Shown piece by piece: positions 20,824 to 30,878 of a DNA stretch of 64,000 nt (position 1 is its first letter; the number at the start of each line of letters is the position of its first letter). A model generated the notes under the pieces. The model ran no database searches and was not told the DNA's origin. It worked only from the letters and a program-made list of their open reading frames with translations. The DNA lies in NCBI GenBank assembly GCA_902168255.1, contig CABHON010000001.1, forward strand, positions 1-64,000, read 5' to 3'. This stretch comes from an uncultured Legionella sp. (GTDB lineage: Bacteria > Pseudomonadota > Gammaproteobacteria > Legionellales > Legionellaceae). Position numbers and translations under genes: made by a program.

Positions 20824-22353
20824 TTAATAAGCCCTTGCAAAAATCACACGGGTAGTTGTCAAATTACCTGAAAAAATACACGGTTTGGGTGGCGCTATTT
20901 TCTCAATAATACATCGCACCGTTACTTTCAAACTTTTCAGTTTTGCTTCTACTTCAGGTTCTACGGAACTATCAAAATGAGCAATACCCCAACCACTGAT
21001 GCTGGTTTCATCCTGATTGAAATATTTTTCAAACTCCGCTAACGTGTTTAATTCAACCGTTTTAGCTTGTCTCATCGTTAAAGCACGTTGATATAAATTC
21101 TCATGCATTTCATCCAATAAACCAGAAACATTTGAGACTAAGGAAGTACGTGTCATACCTGTTTTTTCTTTTGCTGGTTTATCACGCCGAGAAACTGAGA
21201 GATTATCCCCTTCCATTTCACGCAAACCGATTTCAATACGCAGAGGAATTCCTTTTTTGACAGCGCGCCAGAATTTAACCCCACCGCGATCATCTTTTTT
21301 ATCAATAATGACTTTTACTGAACCACCATAATAATCCACTTTTTTCAAATCAGTGGCTAAGGCATCACAATAAGCCAGGATTTTATCAGAATCTGCCTCA
21401 TTCATAATCATGGGAATTAAAATGACATGAGCAGGAGCCACGCGCGGCGGTAAAACTAATCCATCATCATCGCTATGTGTCAAAATTAATGCACCAATTA
21501 ATCGAGTAGAAACACCCCATGATGTTGTCCATGCACATTGTTCTTTTTGCTCTTTATCCGTAAACACCATATTATGTGCTTTAGAAAAATTTTGCCCTAA
21601 AAAGTGTGACGTACCAGCCTGCAATGCTTTACCATCTTGCATCATTGCTTCAATACAATACGTATCAACCGCGCCAGGAAAACGCTCTGCGGGTGTTTTT
21701 TCTCCTTTCACAACAGGCACTGCCAAATAGTCTACTGCCAATTTTTCATAGACATCCAACATGGTTAATGTTTCTTCAACTGCTTCTTCTGCAGTTGCAT
21801 GGGCAGTATGGCCTTCTTGCCATAAAAATTCCGACGTCCTTAAAAAAAGGCGTGTGCGCATTTCCCAACGCATGATGTTTGCCCATTGATTAATTTTTAC
21901 GGGTAAATCTTTATAGGAATGAATCCAACCGGCCATAGCATCACCAATAATGGTTTCACTGGTGGGTCGAATAATATAAGGTTCTGTCAACTTTGCATCA
22001 GGAGAAGGAATAAGATTACCATTACCATCCCCTTCAAGGCGATAATGGGTGACAACTGCACACTCTTTCGCAAAACCTTCCACATGTTCCGCTTCTTTTT
22101 GCATAAAACTTAATGGAATCAATAAAGGAAAATAAGCATTTTCGTGACCCGTTTCTTTAATCCATTTATCTAATACCGCTTGAATATTTTCCCATAATGC
22201 ATATCCCCAGGGTTTAATCACCATGCATCCTCGAACAACCGCATGTTCGGCTAAATCAGCCGCTTTTATTACTTCTTGATACCATTCGGCAAAGTTTTCT
22301 TCACGTGTTATTTTTATAGCAGTTTGGGACATAGCATTTTTTTTTGTTGACAT
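20824..22353 (-). CDS. proS: Prolyl-tRNA synthetase, short (type 3, archaeal/eukaryotic-like)
   Basis: 509 aa. Class II motifs: motif 2 has RTSEFLWQEGHTAHA (about 166-180) and IRPTSETIIG precedes it. It lacks the roughly 180-residue INS editing insert of the usual gammaproteobacterial ProRS and has instead the C-terminal extension ending ARAY. In that extension the Zn-binding Cys pairs are only partly kept (RCI and KPCIF remain). It charges tRNA-Pro. The aldehyde dehydrogenase gene upstream ends 11 bp before it, so they may be co-transcribed. Confidence 0.93.
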   Translation of the reverse strand: MSTKKNAMSQTAIKITREENFAEWYQEVIKAADLAEHAVVRGCMVIKPWGYALWENIQAVLDKWIKETGHENAYFPLLIPLSFMQKEAEHVEGFAKECAVVTHYRLEGDGNGNLIPSPDAKLTEPYIIRPTSETIIGDAMAGWIHSYKDLPVKINQWANIMRWEMRTRLFLRTSEFLWQEGHTAHATAEEAVEETLTMLDVYEKLAVDYLAVPVVKGEKTPAERFPGAVDTYCIEAMMQDGKALQAGTSHFLGQNFSKAHNMVFTDKEQKEQCAWTTSWGVSTRLIGALILTHSDDDGLVLPPRVAPAHVILIPMIMNEADSDKILAYCDALATDLKKVDYYGGSVKVIIDKKDDRGGVKFWRAVKKGIPLRIEIGLREMEGDNLSVSRRDKPAKEKTGMTRTSLVSNVSGLLDEMHENLYQRALTMRQAKTVELNTLAEFEKYFNQDETSISGWGIAHFDSSVEPEVEAKLKSLKVTVRCIIEKIAPPKPCIFSGNLTTTRVIFARAY

Positions 22354-22364
22354 ATATTTTCTCT

Positions 22365-23894
22365 TTAAATAGTAAATTTAATTCCCTGAGCCAATGGCAA
22401 AGAGTCTCCCCAGTTAATTGTATTCGTTTGGCGGCGCATATACCCTTTCCAGGCATCAGACCCTGATTCACGTCCTCCGCCGGTTTCTTTTTCCCCTCCA
22501 AATGCGCCACCAATTTCCGCACCCGAAGTACCAATATTAATATTGGCAATACCACAATCGCTTCCTTGGGCGCTTAAATATAGTTCCGAGGCTTTAAGCG
22601 ATTGGGTAAATAAAGCCGATGACAAACCTTGTGGCACAGCATTTTGCAACGTAATAGCTTCTTCCAAATCTCGATAGGGCATCACATATAAAATAGGAGC
22701 AAAGGTTTCCTTTTGAACAATCGATGAGCTATTACTCAATTGTGTCACAATGGTAGGCTCCACATAATAGCCTTCTTGTTTTAATACATGACCACCAAAA
22801 ATAATCTGGCCACCAGCTGATTTTATTTCTTTAATGGCTGATTCATAAGCTTTTACTGCATCTTGGTCAATTAAGGGACCCATCAAGTTTTCGGAATCTA
22901 AAGGATCACCAATAGTAATTTGAGCATAAGCGTGTTTTAATTTCTCTAACACTGTATTCATTTGGGATTCATGTACAAATAAACGACGTGTCGACGTACA
23001 ACGTTGACCCGCCGTTCCGACCGCACCAAATACTACAGCAGGAATTGCTAATTTCAAATCAGCTGTTTCATCGATAATAATCGCGTTGTTTCCACCTAAT
23101 TCTAAAATCGCTTTCCCCAAACGTCGTGCAAGGACTTCTCCCACATGGCGTCCGACACGAGTTGAACCAGTAAATGAAATTAAAGGAATATGGATATCTT
23201 TAATGAGAAGCTCTGCTACGTCTCGGTTTTCAGCAATAAAATAACCAAATATATCGGGAGTTTTATTTTTTCTTAATACTTGTTGACATAATTTATGTAC
23301 TGCTACAGCACATAAGGGCGTTTTTGATGAAGGTTTCCAAATAGTGACATTCCCACAAATGGCTGCTAAAAAAGCATTCCATGCCCACACGGCTACAGGA
23401 AAGTTAAAAGCTGATATAACGCCTACGATACCATAGGGGTGCCATTGTTCTATCATCCGATGATCGGGACGTTCTGAGTGCATACTGTTACCATACAACA
23501 TACGAGATTGGCCAACAGCAAAATCAGCCATATCAATCATTTCTTGAACTTCGCCACATCCTTCTTGCCAAGATTTCCCCATTTCAATTGATACTAGGCT
23601 GCCCAAATCTTCTTTATGTTCGCGTAACACATTACCTATTTGGCGAATAATATCACCACGTTTAGGAGCCGGCCATGCACGCCATTGTTCCGCTGCTTTT
23701 CTTGCTGCGTTCCTCAATTGCTCATACTCATTCACTCCACAGGTTTGGGCGGAAGCAATACGTTGACCATCAATAGGGCTAAAAGAATCTAAAACGCTAT
23801 TTTTTTCAGGAGAAAAAAATGTATTTCCAATACTACCACCTGGGTTGATTGATTGAATATCCAGCCTATTCAAAATCTCGGTAATCTTAGACAT
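22365..23894 (-). CDS. Aldehyde dehydrogenase, ALDH7-like (alpha-aminoadipic semialdehyde dehydrogenase)
   Basis: 509 aa using the ATG at 23894. An upstream extension to 23945 would overlap the previous gene further. Catalytic Glu lies in LELGGNNA and catalytic Cys in GTAGQRCTSTRR (about 290-301), both in the form typical of ALDH7/antiquitin. It overlaps the saccharopine dehydrogenase gene by 8 bp. Together the pair would turn saccharopine into aminoadipic semialdehyde and then aminoadipate, i.e. lysine breakdown. Substrate is inferred from the neighbour. Confidence 0.85.
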   Translation of the reverse strand: MSKITEILNRLDIQSINPGGSIGNTFFSPEKNSVLDSFSPIDGQRIASAQTCGVNEYEQLRNAARKAAEQWRAWPAPKRGDIIRQIGNVLREHKEDLGSLVSIEMGKSWQEGCGEVQEMIDMADFAVGQSRMLYGNSMHSERPDHRMIEQWHPYGIVGVISAFNFPVAVWAWNAFLAAICGNVTIWKPSSKTPLCAVAVHKLCQQVLRKNKTPDIFGYFIAENRDVAELLIKDIHIPLISFTGSTRVGRHVGEVLARRLGKAILELGGNNAIIIDETADLKLAIPAVVFGAVGTAGQRCTSTRRLFVHESQMNTVLEKLKHAYAQITIGDPLDSENLMGPLIDQDAVKAYESAIKEIKSAGGQIIFGGHVLKQEGYYVEPTIVTQLSNSSSIVQKETFAPILYVMPYRDLEEAITLQNAVPQGLSSALFTQSLKASELYLSAQGSDCGIANINIGTSGAEIGGAFGGEKETGGGRESGSDAWKGYMRRQTNTINWGDSLPLAQGIKFTI

Positions 23895-24990
23895 GCGACA
23901 CCTCTCGATAAGGTTCGCTAAATGAATTTGATAAAAATGTATCAAGTGGAATCACTTCCTGTAAAACAAAACCTGAATATTGTGTTTCGTTGCTGAGCAC
24001 AATGTCAGCTACTGTACACAATGATGAGGCCGTAGCCATTTGAATGGCAGACCATGAAATACCCCCTACTTCGTGAGGATAGATTTTTTTAAAATAACTT
24101 TGCTCAAGATAATCGTGTCCTTTCCATCCGGTCACAGAGATATAAATGATGACCAAATCTTGATAGGTTTTTGGCACTGAATTTTCTAAAATTCTTTTTA
24201 AGGTTGACCTGTCTTCATTCAACTTTAAATCATTCATTAAAAACCGCATCTTTTCACAATGACCTGGATAGCGAATAGTTTTATAGTTCAACCTATTAAT
24301 TTTCTCCCGATACATTTCAACTAAATGGCCTATACCGCCTGAAGTATGAAACGCTTCATAAAGACGGCCATTTAATTGAATTGTCTCTATATCACCTAAT
24401 GCAGGCATAGTCACTGATTCACCGCGTTCAATCGCCCGGCATAGGTTCCCGTATTCATTGATTAAACCATCCGTGGACCAAGTTAATGCATAATGTAATG
24501 CATGACTGCTATTTTGTGGCAATGCACCCACGCGTAATTTTGCACTATCTAACTTATCAAATGTTTTCATAATGTTATTGGCTGCTAGATTAATAAATCC
24601 GGGTGCCAATCCACACTGAGGCACAAACGCTTTTTGTGCATCTTTAGCCAAGGCTTTAACGCAAGAAGTTACTTGGGTGTCTTCCGTTAAATCAAAATAA
24701 TGAATTTTATTTCTTTTAGCCATTTCAGCTACTTTAGGATTAATAAAATACGGGAGGCTCGAGACAACGGCTTGAATACCTTTGCTTTGAACATACTCAC
24801 CAACAGCTGCTTCATCTGAAAAATCTAATACTGCTTTTTTTATTTTAGGAAAAGCTCTAAGTAAATGGGTTACATCAGATCCATGAAAAGAAACATCACC
24901 TATATACACTTCATAACGCCCAGACTGTTGCAAAAGACAGGCAATTAATGATCCAATTTTTCCAGAGCCTGCAATTAATACACGAAACAT
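23887..24990 (-). CDS. Saccharopine dehydrogenase family protein
   Basis: 367 aa. An N-terminal Rossmann motif, VLIAGSGKIGSLIA (4-17), is followed by the LYS9-like catalytic segment with FDLTEDTQV and PQCGLAPGFINLAA (about 133-153). The length fits the bacterial NAD(P)-dependent, glutamate-forming saccharopine dehydrogenases. Translationally linked to the downstream aldehyde dehydrogenase. It probably works in the saccharopine route of lysine catabolism; the first enzyme (lysine-ketoglutarate reductase) is not in view. Confidence 0.85.
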   Translation of the reverse strand: MFRVLIAGSGKIGSLIACLLQQSGRYEVYIGDVSFHGSDVTHLLRAFPKIKKAVLDFSDEAAVGEYVQSKGIQAVVSSLPYFINPKVAEMAKRNKIHYFDLTEDTQVTSCVKALAKDAQKAFVPQCGLAPGFINLAANNIMKTFDKLDSAKLRVGALPQNSSHALHYALTWSTDGLINEYGNLCRAIERGESVTMPALGDIETIQLNGRLYEAFHTSGGIGHLVEMYREKINRLNYKTIRYPGHCEKMRFLMNDLKLNEDRSTLKRILENSVPKTYQDLVIIYISVTGWKGHDYLEQSYFKKIYPHEVGGISWSAIQMATASSLCTVADIVLSNETQYSGFVLQEVIPLDTFLSNSFSEPYREVSHV

Positions 24991-25034
24991 ATTTTTTACC
25001 CCTCCTAAAATTAGATTGAAAAACAGTGAATAAG

Positions 25035-25098
25035 ATACTCACGCATTGAGTTTTCGACGAGGTACAGACGACACAGAAAGCTCAATTATTGTGAGTAT
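25035..25098. repeat. Palindromic repeat family A, short copy
   Basis: 64 bp: arms ATACTCACGCATTGAGTTTTC (25035-25055) and its imperfect inverse (25076-25098) with a 20-nt loop. The arm sequence ACTCAC-GAGTTTTCG is shared with the 28573-28700 copy, but the central part is missing. It lies between the saccharopine gene and the MFS gene. Confidence 0.6.
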
Positions 25099-25222
25099 AG
25101 CCGAAACTTCTAGGGCTTCACAACCGCCTTCTACCAGCGTAAAACTTGAGTTAATTCCTTAAAAATGGTAAAATTTTGCCCGTAATAAAGTTAAGACATT
25201 TAAAATTACAGTGAGGATAATA

Positions 25223-26506
25223 ATGCAGTCTACAGAACAGCCTGTCAAAGACAATACGCACTCACCACTGCGGCCATGGATTATTTGGCTATTAGGATGT
25301 GTTTTCTATTTTTATGAATTTCTTTTGCAAGTATCACCTGGCGTAATGGGTTCAAGCCTGATGAGGGATTTTTCTGTTACCGCTGATGGATTAGGTGTTT
25401 TATCGGGTGTTTACTTTATTTCTTATGCTGGTATGCAGATTCCTGCGGGCATTTTACTTGATAGACTAGGGCCACACCGCCTATTAACGTTTTCTGCGGC
25501 AATTTGTGCTATTTCAAGCTTTATTTTTGGCATGACTGATCATCTGCTCACAGCTGTTATTGCACGATTTTTTATCGGGCTTGGTTCGGCTTTTGCTTTT
25601 ATTGGTGCACTTAAACTCATTGCAAACTGGTTTCCTGCTCGACGTTTTGCTTTGCTCACTGGCCTTATTGTTACATTGGGGATGCTCGGTGCAATAGGGG
25701 GGGAAGCACCGCTGGCACATCTTATTTCATATATTGGATGGCGTGACAGCATGTACACTCTCGGTATCGCTGGCCTTATTATTTCGATGGCTATCTTTTT
25801 TATTGTGGAAGATACACCCACAGGCAAAGAAAAACCAAAACATTCTTCTTTTAAAGTGCTTGGGCAGGAACTCTATCAAGTTTTAAAAAACAAACAACTT
25901 TGGCTCATTGCTATATATGGTGGCCTTATGTATGTCTCTACCCCAACATTATGTGGTTTATGGGGCGTACCTTTTCTCAAAGCCGGCTATCATGTCAGTG
26001 AAACCGCTGCTGCGGGCATGGTTTCGCTCATTTTAGTTGGTTGGGCAGTAGGAAGCCCTGTCTGGGGTGGATTTTCCGATCGCATTGCCCGACGGCTTCC
26101 TCCTATGGTGGTTGGTGCTATTACGGCTCCTTTAACGCTACTAATTGCTATTTATTACCATTTTTCCAGTCTCTTACTATTACAACTTTTTCTTTTCGCT
26201 TTTGGTTTTTTCTCAAGCGCATTTTTACCTTCTTTTTCGATTGCCCGAGAAATTAGCAGGCCAGAATATTGTGCAACTAGTTTAGGATTCATGAATATGA
26301 TGAATATGATTGGTGTTGCTCTTGCGCAACCTTTATTAGGAAAAGTGCTTGATGCTTTATGGAGTGGAACCATAAGTCAGGGCATTCGTATGTATGCACT
26401 CACCGATTACAAAATTGCGATCACCTTAATGCTTACCATTATGATGGTCACCCTTCTTTTACTTCCTTTTATTAAAGATACTTATGGCAGACAATCCCCC
26501 CCCTAA
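25223..26506 (+). CDS. MFS transporter
   Basis: 427 aa, twelve hydrophobic spans. The start is the ATG at 25223 because AGGA lies 7 bp upstream; a GTG at 25211 would contain that site. The loop 2-3 motif [13 protein letters not shown] (about 76-88) and [11 protein letters not shown] in the second half are MFS signature A. Substrate unknown; the family resembles bacterial metabolite/sugar-phosphate-type facilitators used by intracellular bacteria. Its last 23 bp overlap miaB. Confidence 0.88.
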   Translation: MQSTEQPVKDNTHSPLRPWIIWLLGCVFYFYEFLLQVSPGVMGSSLMRDFSVTADGLGVLSGVYFISYAGMQIPAGILLDRLGPHRLLTFSAAICAISSFIFGMTDHLLTAVIARFFIGLGSAFAFIGALKLIANWFPARRFALLTGLIVTLGMLGAIGGEAPLAHLISYIGWRDSMYTLGIAGLIISMAIFFIVEDTPTGKEKPKHSSFKVLGQELYQVLKNKQLWLIAIYGGLMYVSTPTLCGLWGVPFLKAGYHVSETAAAGMVSLILVGWAVGSPVWGGFSDRIARRLPPMVVGAITAPLTLLIAIYYHFSSLLLLQLFLFAFGFFSSAFLPSFSIAREISRPEYCATSLGFMNMMNMIGVALAQPLLGKVLDALWSGTISQGIRMYALTDYKIAITLMLTIMMVTLLLLPFIKDTYGRQSPP

Positions 26507-27833
26507 AAAACTTTTTATCCTAACTTACGGATGTCAAATGAATGAATATGATTCCAATAAAATGGCACATGTTCTTGAAAAATCTCATGGTGTCATTAAA
26601 ACTAATGATCCATTAGAAGCCGATATTCTTTTATTAAACACTTGCTCTATTCGTGAAAAAGCACAAGAAAAAGTTTTTTCACAACTAGGGCAATGGCGAA
26701 ACCTTAAAGAAACCAAACCTGATCTCATTATTGGTGTAGGCGGTTGCGTCGCGAGTCAAGAAGGTGAAGCTATCGCCAAACGAGCACCGTATGTGGATCT
26801 CGTTTTTGGCCCGCAAACACTACATCGCCTCCCTGAAATGCTCGATAGCTCCATTGCAGAACAAAGTCGAATCAAGAAAAAGGTAGTGGTCGATATCAGC
26901 TTCCCAGAAATCGAAAAGTTTGATCGATTACCAGAACCACGTGCTGAAGGTCCTAGCGCTTTTGTTTCTATCATGGAAGGATGCAGCAAATATTGCAGCT
27001 ATTGTGTTGTACCCTATACGCGTGGAGAAGAAATTAGCCGCCCCATGGATGACGTATTAGCCGAAGTTTATGCATTAAGCACGCAAGGTGTAAAAGAAGT
27101 TAATTTATTAGGCCAAAATGTGAATGACTATCGTGGCAAAACTCATGATGGCCAAATAGCCGACTTAGCACACTTAATTGAAACTATTGCAGGATTTGAT
27201 GGGTTAGCCCGCATTCGGTTTACTACTTCTCATCCTATTGCCTTTTCCGATAGCCTCATTGCAGCATTTGCCAATGTACCGCAACTTGTTAATCACTTGC
27301 ATCTTCCCGTCCAAAGCGGTTCAGATCGCATATTAAATGCGATGAAACGTGGTTATACTTCGTTAGAATACAAATCAAAAATTCGAAAAATACAAAAAGT
27401 ACGCCCCAATATTCGGCTTTCTTCTGACTTTATTATTGGTTTTCCGGGAGAAACCGATAAAGATTTTGAAGATACAATGAATTTAATTCAAGAAATTGGT
27501 TTTGATACTTCATTTAGTTTCATTTATAGCCCACGTCCAGGGACACCTGCAGCCTCACTCCCAGACAATGTTTCTATGGAAACCAAAAAACAGCGTTTAT
27601 CTATCCTTCAAACTCGCTTATTACAACAGTCTCGTCAAATTAGCGAATCGATGATTGGTACAAAGGAAGCCGTATTAGTTACCGGGCGTTCCAAAAAAGA
27701 TCCCGAAGAATTAACCGGAAGAACCGAATGTAACCGCATTGTTAATTTTAAAGGTTCTCCTGAAAGTGTGGGTACTTTAGTCCTAGTAACATTGACGGAA
27801 GTGCGAACCAATTCCATGCGAGGATGCTTGTAA
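26484..27833 (+). CDS. miaB: tRNA-2-methylthio-N6-dimethylallyladenosine synthase
   Basis: 449 aa. UPF0004 domain with [10 protein letters not shown] at 14-23 and further cysteines at NTCSIRE and GGCVAS. The radical SAM cluster is [10 protein letters not shown] (about 164-173) and a C-terminal TRAM domain follows. It methylthiolates i6A37 of tRNAs reading U-starting codons. The start overlaps the MFS gene, and hda begins 12 bp after the stop, so the three form one transcription unit. Confidence 0.96.
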   Translation: MADNPPPKKLFILTYGCQMNEYDSNKMAHVLEKSHGVIKTNDPLEADILLLNTCSIREKAQEKVFSQLGQWRNLKETKPDLIIGVGGCVASQEGEAIAKRAPYVDLVFGPQTLHRLPEMLDSSIAEQSRIKKKVVVDISFPEIEKFDRLPEPRAEGPSAFVSIMEGCSKYCSYCVVPYTRGEEISRPMDDVLAEVYALSTQGVKEVNLLGQNVNDYRGKTHDGQIADLAHLIETIAGFDGLARIRFTTSHPIAFSDSLIAAFANVPQLVNHLHLPVQSGSDRILNAMKRGYTSLEYKSKIRKIQKVRPNIRLSSDFIIGFPGETDKDFEDTMNLIQEIGFDTSFSFIYSPRPGTPAASLPDNVSMETKKQRLSILQTRLLQQSRQISESMIGTKEAVLVTGRSKKDPEELTGRTECNRIVNFKGSPESVGTLVLVTLTEVRTNSMRGCL

Positions 27834-27845
27834 GGATTTATTGCC

Positions 27846-28544
27846 ATGACTCAACTGGCCTTCCCGCCTCCGATTAATCATACGGCCCGTTTTGATAATT
27901 TTTTTTGGCATAATAATCATATTTTACGAGATACGCTATTATCCAGCCTTGCCCTACAGCCTAATACTGAGCGTATTTTTTATCTATGGGGCGAGCAAGG
28001 CTCGGGTAAATCCCATCTTTTACAAGCAAGTTGCCAGTTAACACCTTGCGCTTATTTGCCCTTAAAAAATCTTAGCGAGATAGGTCCTGCCATTTTAGAA
28101 AATTTAGAACATTTAAATCTCATTGCTATCGATGATTGTGATTACGTAGCAGGTAATGCTGCATGGGAAGAAGCATTATTTCATTGTTATAATAAAGTGC
28201 TAACACAAGAAAAAACCCGGCTTTTATTTGCTTCAGCCAAACCACTTTCCCTGTTGAATATTCAACTCCCGGATTTACTTTCACGATTAAAGGCTTCCAT
28301 GATTTTTCAGGTTCACTCACTTGATGAAGCAGCTTGTTTAGCCTTATTAGACGAACGAGCCCTGCAACAAGGTTTAGATTTACCCGAAGAAGTAAAACAT
28401 TATTTAATTCGACGTTTTCCACGTAATCCCGGGCAATTAATTGAAATCTTTGAAAAACTTGATCATGCTGCTTGGCAAGAACAACACCGATTAACCATTC
28501 CGTTTGTAAAAAAAACATTAGCCCTGTATACTCCTCGCCACTAG
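27846..28544 (+). CDS. hda: DnaA regulatory inactivator Hda
   Basis: 232 aa, a single DnaA-like AAA+ domain without the DnaA DNA-binding domain. Walker A GEQGSGKSHLL is at about 49-59 and Walker B IAIDDCDYV near 96. The N-terminus (TQLAFPPPI) resembles the clamp-binding motif QL(S/D)LF of Hda. With the sliding clamp it stimulates ATP hydrolysis by DnaA after initiation. Confidence 0.9.
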   Translation: MTQLAFPPPINHTARFDNFFWHNNHILRDTLLSSLALQPNTERIFYLWGEQGSGKSHLLQASCQLTPCAYLPLKNLSEIGPAILENLEHLNLIAIDDCDYVAGNAAWEEALFHCYNKVLTQEKTRLLFASAKPLSLLNIQLPDLLSRLKASMIFQVHSLDEAACLALLDERALQQGLDLPEEVKHYLIRRFPRNPGQLIEIFEKLDHAAWQEQHRLTIPFVKKTLALYTPRH

Positions 28545-28572
28545 TTTCCTGCTTTTAGAAGCAGGTTTCGAA

Positions 28573-28700
28573 GTATACTCACAGCAATGGAGTTTTCGGT
28601 GCGACGCGAAAGAAGCAGGCGAGGGAGTGTATACTAAATACATAACTGAAGCCGATGCAGCTCGCAACAAAACCGAAAACTCAAGTGCGCAGAGTGTATA
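28573..28700. repeat. Palindromic repeat family A, full copy
   Basis: 128 bp between hda and the MlaE-like gene. The left arm includes ACTCACAGCAATGGAG then TTTTCGGT; the right arm includes ACCGAAAACTCAAGTGC then GCAGAGTGTAT. A central dyad GTGTAT/ATACAT is shared with the rRNA-spacer copy. Its right end is 24 bp before the next ATG, so it forms the upstream region of that gene. Confidence 0.75.
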
Positions 28701-28724
28701 AAAGTAATAGAAGTATTGCATATA

Positions 28725-29861
28725 ATGAATAAGAAACCATCAAACGAAGCAACTATCACCATTGACTCAGCCACGAACAAAGTTACCTTAAGTGGTTCTT
28801 GGTCAATACAAAATATTCGTTCACTTTCCACTCATTACACTGAAATGGCTTGGCCAAAAAATGCTGGACTCACAATTGATGGTGAAGCTGTTACTAAAAT
28901 GGATAGTGCAGGTGCATGGTTGCTCAATCAGTGTCTTCAGTTGCTGGAAAAAAAGAATACGGATACAGAACTCACTAATTTTCATCCAGAACACCTGGAT
29001 ATGCTTAAATTAGTTAAACCTGATATAGAAGCTATTAATAAATCAGAACCACCTAAAAAGGAAAAAAAAGGTTTTCTTTACAGATTAGGCGAAGAAACTT
29101 GTAATCGTACTGATGAAGCCCTAAAGTTTTTATCGTTAATTGGTGAATTATGGTTACTCATTGCAAAAGGCATTCATTCTCTTCGCGTTTTCCATATTCC
29201 TAATATTTGTAATGCAATCTATCACACCGGCTATCGAGCATTACCCATTTTAGCCATGTTATCTTTTTTAATTGGGGTTGTCTTAGCCTACCAAATGGGT
29301 TTACAACTTGAAACCTATGGCGCTAATATTTTTATAGTCTATCTTACAGGGGTAGCTATTTTACGTGAATTTGGCCCGCTCATAGCTGCGATTATTGTAG
29401 CAGGACGAACGAGTTCCTCCTTTACGGCTGAAATTGGTACGATGAAAGTCAATGAGGAAATTGATGCGTTAATGACTATGGGCATTTCTCCCGTTCAGCG
29501 ATTAGTGCTTCCTAAGACACTTGGACTTATTATTGTATTTCCCTTACTTATTTTTTGGGCTGACTTGTTTGGTTTAATTGGTAGTATGATTATGTCAAAA
29601 CTGATGCTGGGCATTGGCTATTCTGACTTCTTTCAACGCTTAAAATCTGATGTAGGGGCAACTCATTATTATATCGGCCTGTCAAAAGCACCATTTTTCG
29701 CCTCTATTATTGCATTGGTAGGCTGTTATCAAGGTTTTGCTGTGACGTTTAGTTCAGACAGTGTAGGTTTTCAAACCACGAAAAGCGTCGTACAGGCTAT
29801 TTTTCTTATTATCATTGCAGATGCTTTCTTCTCCGTTCTTTATAGCTGGTTTGATCTATGA
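28725..29861 (+). CDS. mlaE: MlaE-like ABC permease with N-terminal STAS domain
   Basis: 378 aa from the ATG at 28725. Residues 1-105 form a STAS domain (VTKMDSAGAWLLNQCL segment). The rest is an MlaE permease with the signature EIGTMKVNEEIDALMTMG (about 241-258) and five to six spans. In the Mla pathway this permease moves phospholipids between inner and outer membrane. STAS and MlaE fused in one chain is a known arrangement. The ATP-binding gene overlaps it by 4 bp. The ribosome site is weak. Confidence 0.87.
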   Translation: MNKKPSNEATITIDSATNKVTLSGSWSIQNIRSLSTHYTEMAWPKNAGLTIDGEAVTKMDSAGAWLLNQCLQLLEKKNTDTELTNFHPEHLDMLKLVKPDIEAINKSEPPKKEKKGFLYRLGEETCNRTDEALKFLSLIGELWLLIAKGIHSLRVFHIPNICNAIYHTGYRALPILAMLSFLIGVVLAYQMGLQLETYGANIFIVYLTGVAILREFGPLIAAIIVAGRTSSSFTAEIGTMKVNEEIDALMTMGISPVQRLVLPKTLGLIIVFPLLIFWADLFGLIGSMIMSKLMLGIGYSDFFQRLKSDVGATHYYIGLSKAPFFASIIALVGCYQGFAVTFSSDSVGFQTTKSVVQAIFLIIIADAFFSVLYSWFDL

Positions 29862-30601
29862 CAGATACAATTATTGAAGTTAAAGATTTAAAGAACAAAC
29901 TCGGTGGCCAATGGGTTCATAAGGGCATCGACATTGATATTAAACGCAAAGAAATTATTGGTATTGTTGGAGGAAGTGGCAGCGGGAAAACTACTTTCTT
30001 GCGCAGCATTTTAATGCTGCAAAAACCTACTTCTGGCAGTATAAAAATATTTGGAACAGACATTCTTTCTGCAAAAGATAAAGACGTAGATCCTATTAGA
30101 AGGCGTTGGGGCGTACTCTTTCAACAAAGCGCTCTTTTCAGCTCAATGAATGTCCTGGAAAATGTCTTATTTCCAGTACGGGAATTTATTCCTCATCTTC
30201 CTGAAGAATTTATGCATCAACTTGGTTTATTAAAAATCAGCCTTGTTGGTTTACCTCTTTCTGCTGCTTATAAATTTCCTGCAGAACTAAGCGGTGGAAT
30301 GCAAAAACGTGCAGCAGCCGCAAGAGCCATTATTCTTGATCCAGAGCTATTATTTCTCGATGAACCAACTTCTGGTTTAGATCCTGTCAGTTCCAGAGGC
30401 ATTGATAAACTCGTTTTAGATCTACGGGATATGCTTGGCCTTACTATTCTTGTGGTCACCCACGACCCCGAGTCCCTCAAAGTCACTGATCGCGTTGCCT
30501 TTCTTGGTGAAGGTAAATTGATTGAATGCGCGCCTCTTGAAGAATTAAAAAAGAACCCACACCCTTCTGTTCAAGCCTATTTTACTGGAAAAGAACGGTA
30601 A
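29858..30601 (+). CDS. mlaF: MlaF-like ABC transporter ATP-binding protein
   Basis: 247 aa. Walker A GGSGSGKTTFLR is at about 38-49. The signature is LSGGMQKRAAAARAI (about 143-157), with the GGMQKR form typical of MlaF/Ttg2A, and Walker B is LLFLDEPTSGLDP. It powers the MlaE permease and overlaps it at ATGA. The usual next gene, the MCE-domain mlaD, is absent; repeats follow instead. Confidence 0.9.
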   Translation: MTDTIIEVKDLKNKLGGQWVHKGIDIDIKRKEIIGIVGGSGSGKTTFLRSILMLQKPTSGSIKIFGTDILSAKDKDVDPIRRRWGVLFQQSALFSSMNVLENVLFPVREFIPHLPEEFMHQLGLLKISLVGLPLSAAYKFPAELSGGMQKRAAAARAIILDPELLFLDEPTSGLDPVSSRGIDKLVLDLRDMLGLTILVVTHDPESLKVTDRVAFLGEGKLIECAPLEELKKNPHPSVQAYFTGKER

Positions 30602-30660
30602 ATACCCATAAAAAATGATTTTTCGACATAGAGAAATCTAGACTTTAAAAACGATCTGAC

Positions 30661-30720
30661 GTAGGAGACGGCGCCGCTTCCCCATCTCAAACCATTAACA
30701 ATAATTTCCTTAAGTCATTT
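30661..30720. repeat. Degenerate repeat family D, copy 2
   Basis: GGAGACGGCGCCGCTTCCCC followed by AAACCATTAACAATAAT and TTCCTTAAGTCATTT, in the same order as 8051-8116. It begins 60 bp after the mlaF stop. Confidence 0.4.
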
Positions 30721-30747
30721 AGCTAAAGTGCAAGAATTTCAAAAGTA

Positions 30748-30874
30748 ATTTCCCTCATCTGCCCTGTCGGGCATCTTCTCCCAAAGGGAGAAGCACCCTT
30801 CGTTGTTGCTTCGTAATAATGCCAAGCTTAAGCGTGCGCTTTAGTTTTGGCTTACTTATTTATCCACGCAACAA
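30748..30874. repeat. Solo arm of the DUF559-type inverted-repeat element
   Basis: A single 127-bp arm matching the right arm at 50454-50580, with TCCCTCATCTGCCCTGTCGG, the hairpin CTTCTCCCAAAGGGAGAAG, then TTTGGCTTAC and the end TCCACGCAACAA. No partner arm or cargo is present. It joins directly onto the palindromic repeat at 30879. Confidence 0.75.
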
Positions 30875-30878
30875 TGCC

